A DNA stretch of 64,000 bases from Sphingomonas telluris (GTDB lineage Bacteria > Pseudomonadota > Alphaproteobacteria > Sphingomonadales > Sphingomonadaceae): assembly GCF_022568775.1 (NCBI RefSeq), contig NZ_JAKZHW010000002.1, positions 62,001 through 126,000 of the forward strand, read 5' to 3'. The notes beneath the pieces are model-generated. The model saw only the letters and a program-made list of their open reading frames with translations, ran no database searches and had not been told where the DNA came from. Positions 63,526 through 64,000 of the stretch are shown here, one piece after another (position 1 is the first letter of the stretch; each line of letters starts with the position of its first letter). Made by a program: the position numbers and the translations under genes.

Positions 63526-64000
63526 GCCTGCCCTCCGGATGTCAGGATGAAGAGCGGGATGGCCGCGACTGCCGCCAAGGTAATGATGGCGAAATAGAGC
63601 CAGCCAAGGCTCCTTGCGACGCGGCCGTTCACATGCTGGCGCATGTAGGTTTTGTCGCCAGCCAGCAGCAGCAGCGGCAGATAGGTGAGCGGCAGCACCA
63701 GGATGGAGAAGAGCACCGCATATTCGACCAGCTGCATCGGATCGATGCCAGTGAGGATGATTGCCAGTGCGAGCAGGAAAACGGCGATCCAGGTGAGCGT
63801 GAAGCGCGGTGCTTCCCACGGTTTCTTGTGGCGCCCCCAGATCCAGCCGAAGAATTGCGAGACGCAATAGGCGTTCGCGAGGCAAGTCTCGACCGCCGCT
63901 CCTGCGACTGCGAAGAACATGCCCAGCAGCGCCAGGATCAGGCCCCACTTTCCGAAGGGGATGGCCGCCTCGAGCGCGGCTGTGCCGGGAACCGCGGGAT
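63522..64000 (-). CDS. NRAMP family divalent metal transporter (N-terminus outside window)
   Basis: The frame is open to the window edge; about 159 C-terminal residues are visible. Membrane segments: KWGLILALLGMFFAVAGAAV, ETCLANAYCVSQFFGW, LTWIAVFLLALAIILTGIDP, LVEYAVLFSILVLPLTYLPL and GWLYFAIITLAAVAAIPLFI. The order matches the last five helices of NRAMP-type Mn2+/Fe2+ proton symporters. The metal-binding helices 1 and 6 lie outside or at the edge, so ion specificity cannot be judged. Confidence 0.8.
   Translation of the reverse strand, partial: PAVPGTAALEAAIPFGKWGLILALLGMFFAVAGAAVETCLANAYCVSQFFGWIWGRHKKPWEAPRFTLTWIAVFLLALAIILTGIDPMQLVEYAVLFSILVLPLTYLPLLLLAGDKTYMRQHVNGRVARSLGWLYFAIITLAAVAAIPLFILTSGGQA

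Noticed and set aside
1..64000. tRNA, rRNA, CRISPR array, insertion sequence or phage genes
   Set aside because: I looked on both strands and saw no convincing tRNA fold, rRNA segment, repeat-spacer array, transposase or integrase. A tRNAscan or ISfinder run would settle it.

Overview
The window looks like a chromosomal segment of an alphaproteobacterium of the Sphingomonadales (Sphingomonas-like). The reasons are high GC throughout, very dense gene packing with many 4-nt start/stop overlaps, a GAAC-N7-GAAC SOS box in front of an imuA-imuB-dnaE2 cassette, a CtrA-like site in front of a PilZ gene, and many small exported or lipoprotein genes of the kind common in sphingomonads. I found no rRNA, tRNA, CRISPR array or insertion sequence.

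Layout. 1-4379 (minus) is the N-terminal 1459 residues of a giant VCBS/cadherin-like repeat protein cut by the window edge; it has no Sec signal and is probably type I secreted. 4.8-9.7 kb holds an M14 carboxypeptidase, gpmA, a GGDEF protein and a purE-purK-GST operon. 9.7-13.5 kb holds a PilZ protein, small proteins, an unknown membrane protein and a DUF350/lytic transglycosylase pair. 13.5-19.6 kb holds a two-domain M16 peptidase lipoprotein, an exported protein of unknown function and lepA. 19.7-23.6 kb is a lower-GC island encoding an ABC three-component (ABC-3C) conflict system: a membrane/winged-helix protein, a nuclease-C-terminal component broken by a 1-nt frameshift, a middle component and an SMC/RecN-like DUF3732 ATPase. 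23.7-26.9 kb holds lineage-specific unknowns and a small RTX protein.

27.1-33.3 kb is a translationally coupled four-gene operon: 5-oxoprolinase/hydantoinase, DUF969, DUF979 and DUF2891. It is probably for uptake and hydrolysis of 5-oxoproline. 33.3-36.0 kb (minus) is hppD-pcaF-paaD (aromatic catabolism). 36.1-40.8 kb holds an exported protein, a DUF6445 oxygenase-like protein, a two-component system, a small exported protein, pterin carbinolamine dehydratase and a sulfotransferase. 40.9-44.2 kb pairs the K+ transporter kup with a divergent membrane regulator in which a KdpD-like sensor has lost its kinase and is fused to a KdpE-like DNA-binding domain. 44.3-48.7 kb holds a flavin reductase, DUF808, serS and two tandem alpha/beta hydrolases.

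48.7-54.2 kb is the SOS mutasome cassette. 54.3-57.6 kb holds an HWE histidine kinase with its receiver, two DUF2147 proteins and an exported protein. 57.7-62.9 kb carries histidine degradation: hutI-hutU-hutH on the minus strand and a divergent ureohydrolase-fold HutG candidate. 62.9-64.0 kb (minus) is an NRAMP metal transporter, cut by the window edge, coupled to two PRC-barrel proteins.

The items most worth a second look are the ABC-3C island with its extra membrane wHTH gene and frameshifted effector, the kinase-less KdpD/KdpE fusion beside kup, and the oxoprolinase-DUF969-DUF979-DUF2891 operon.
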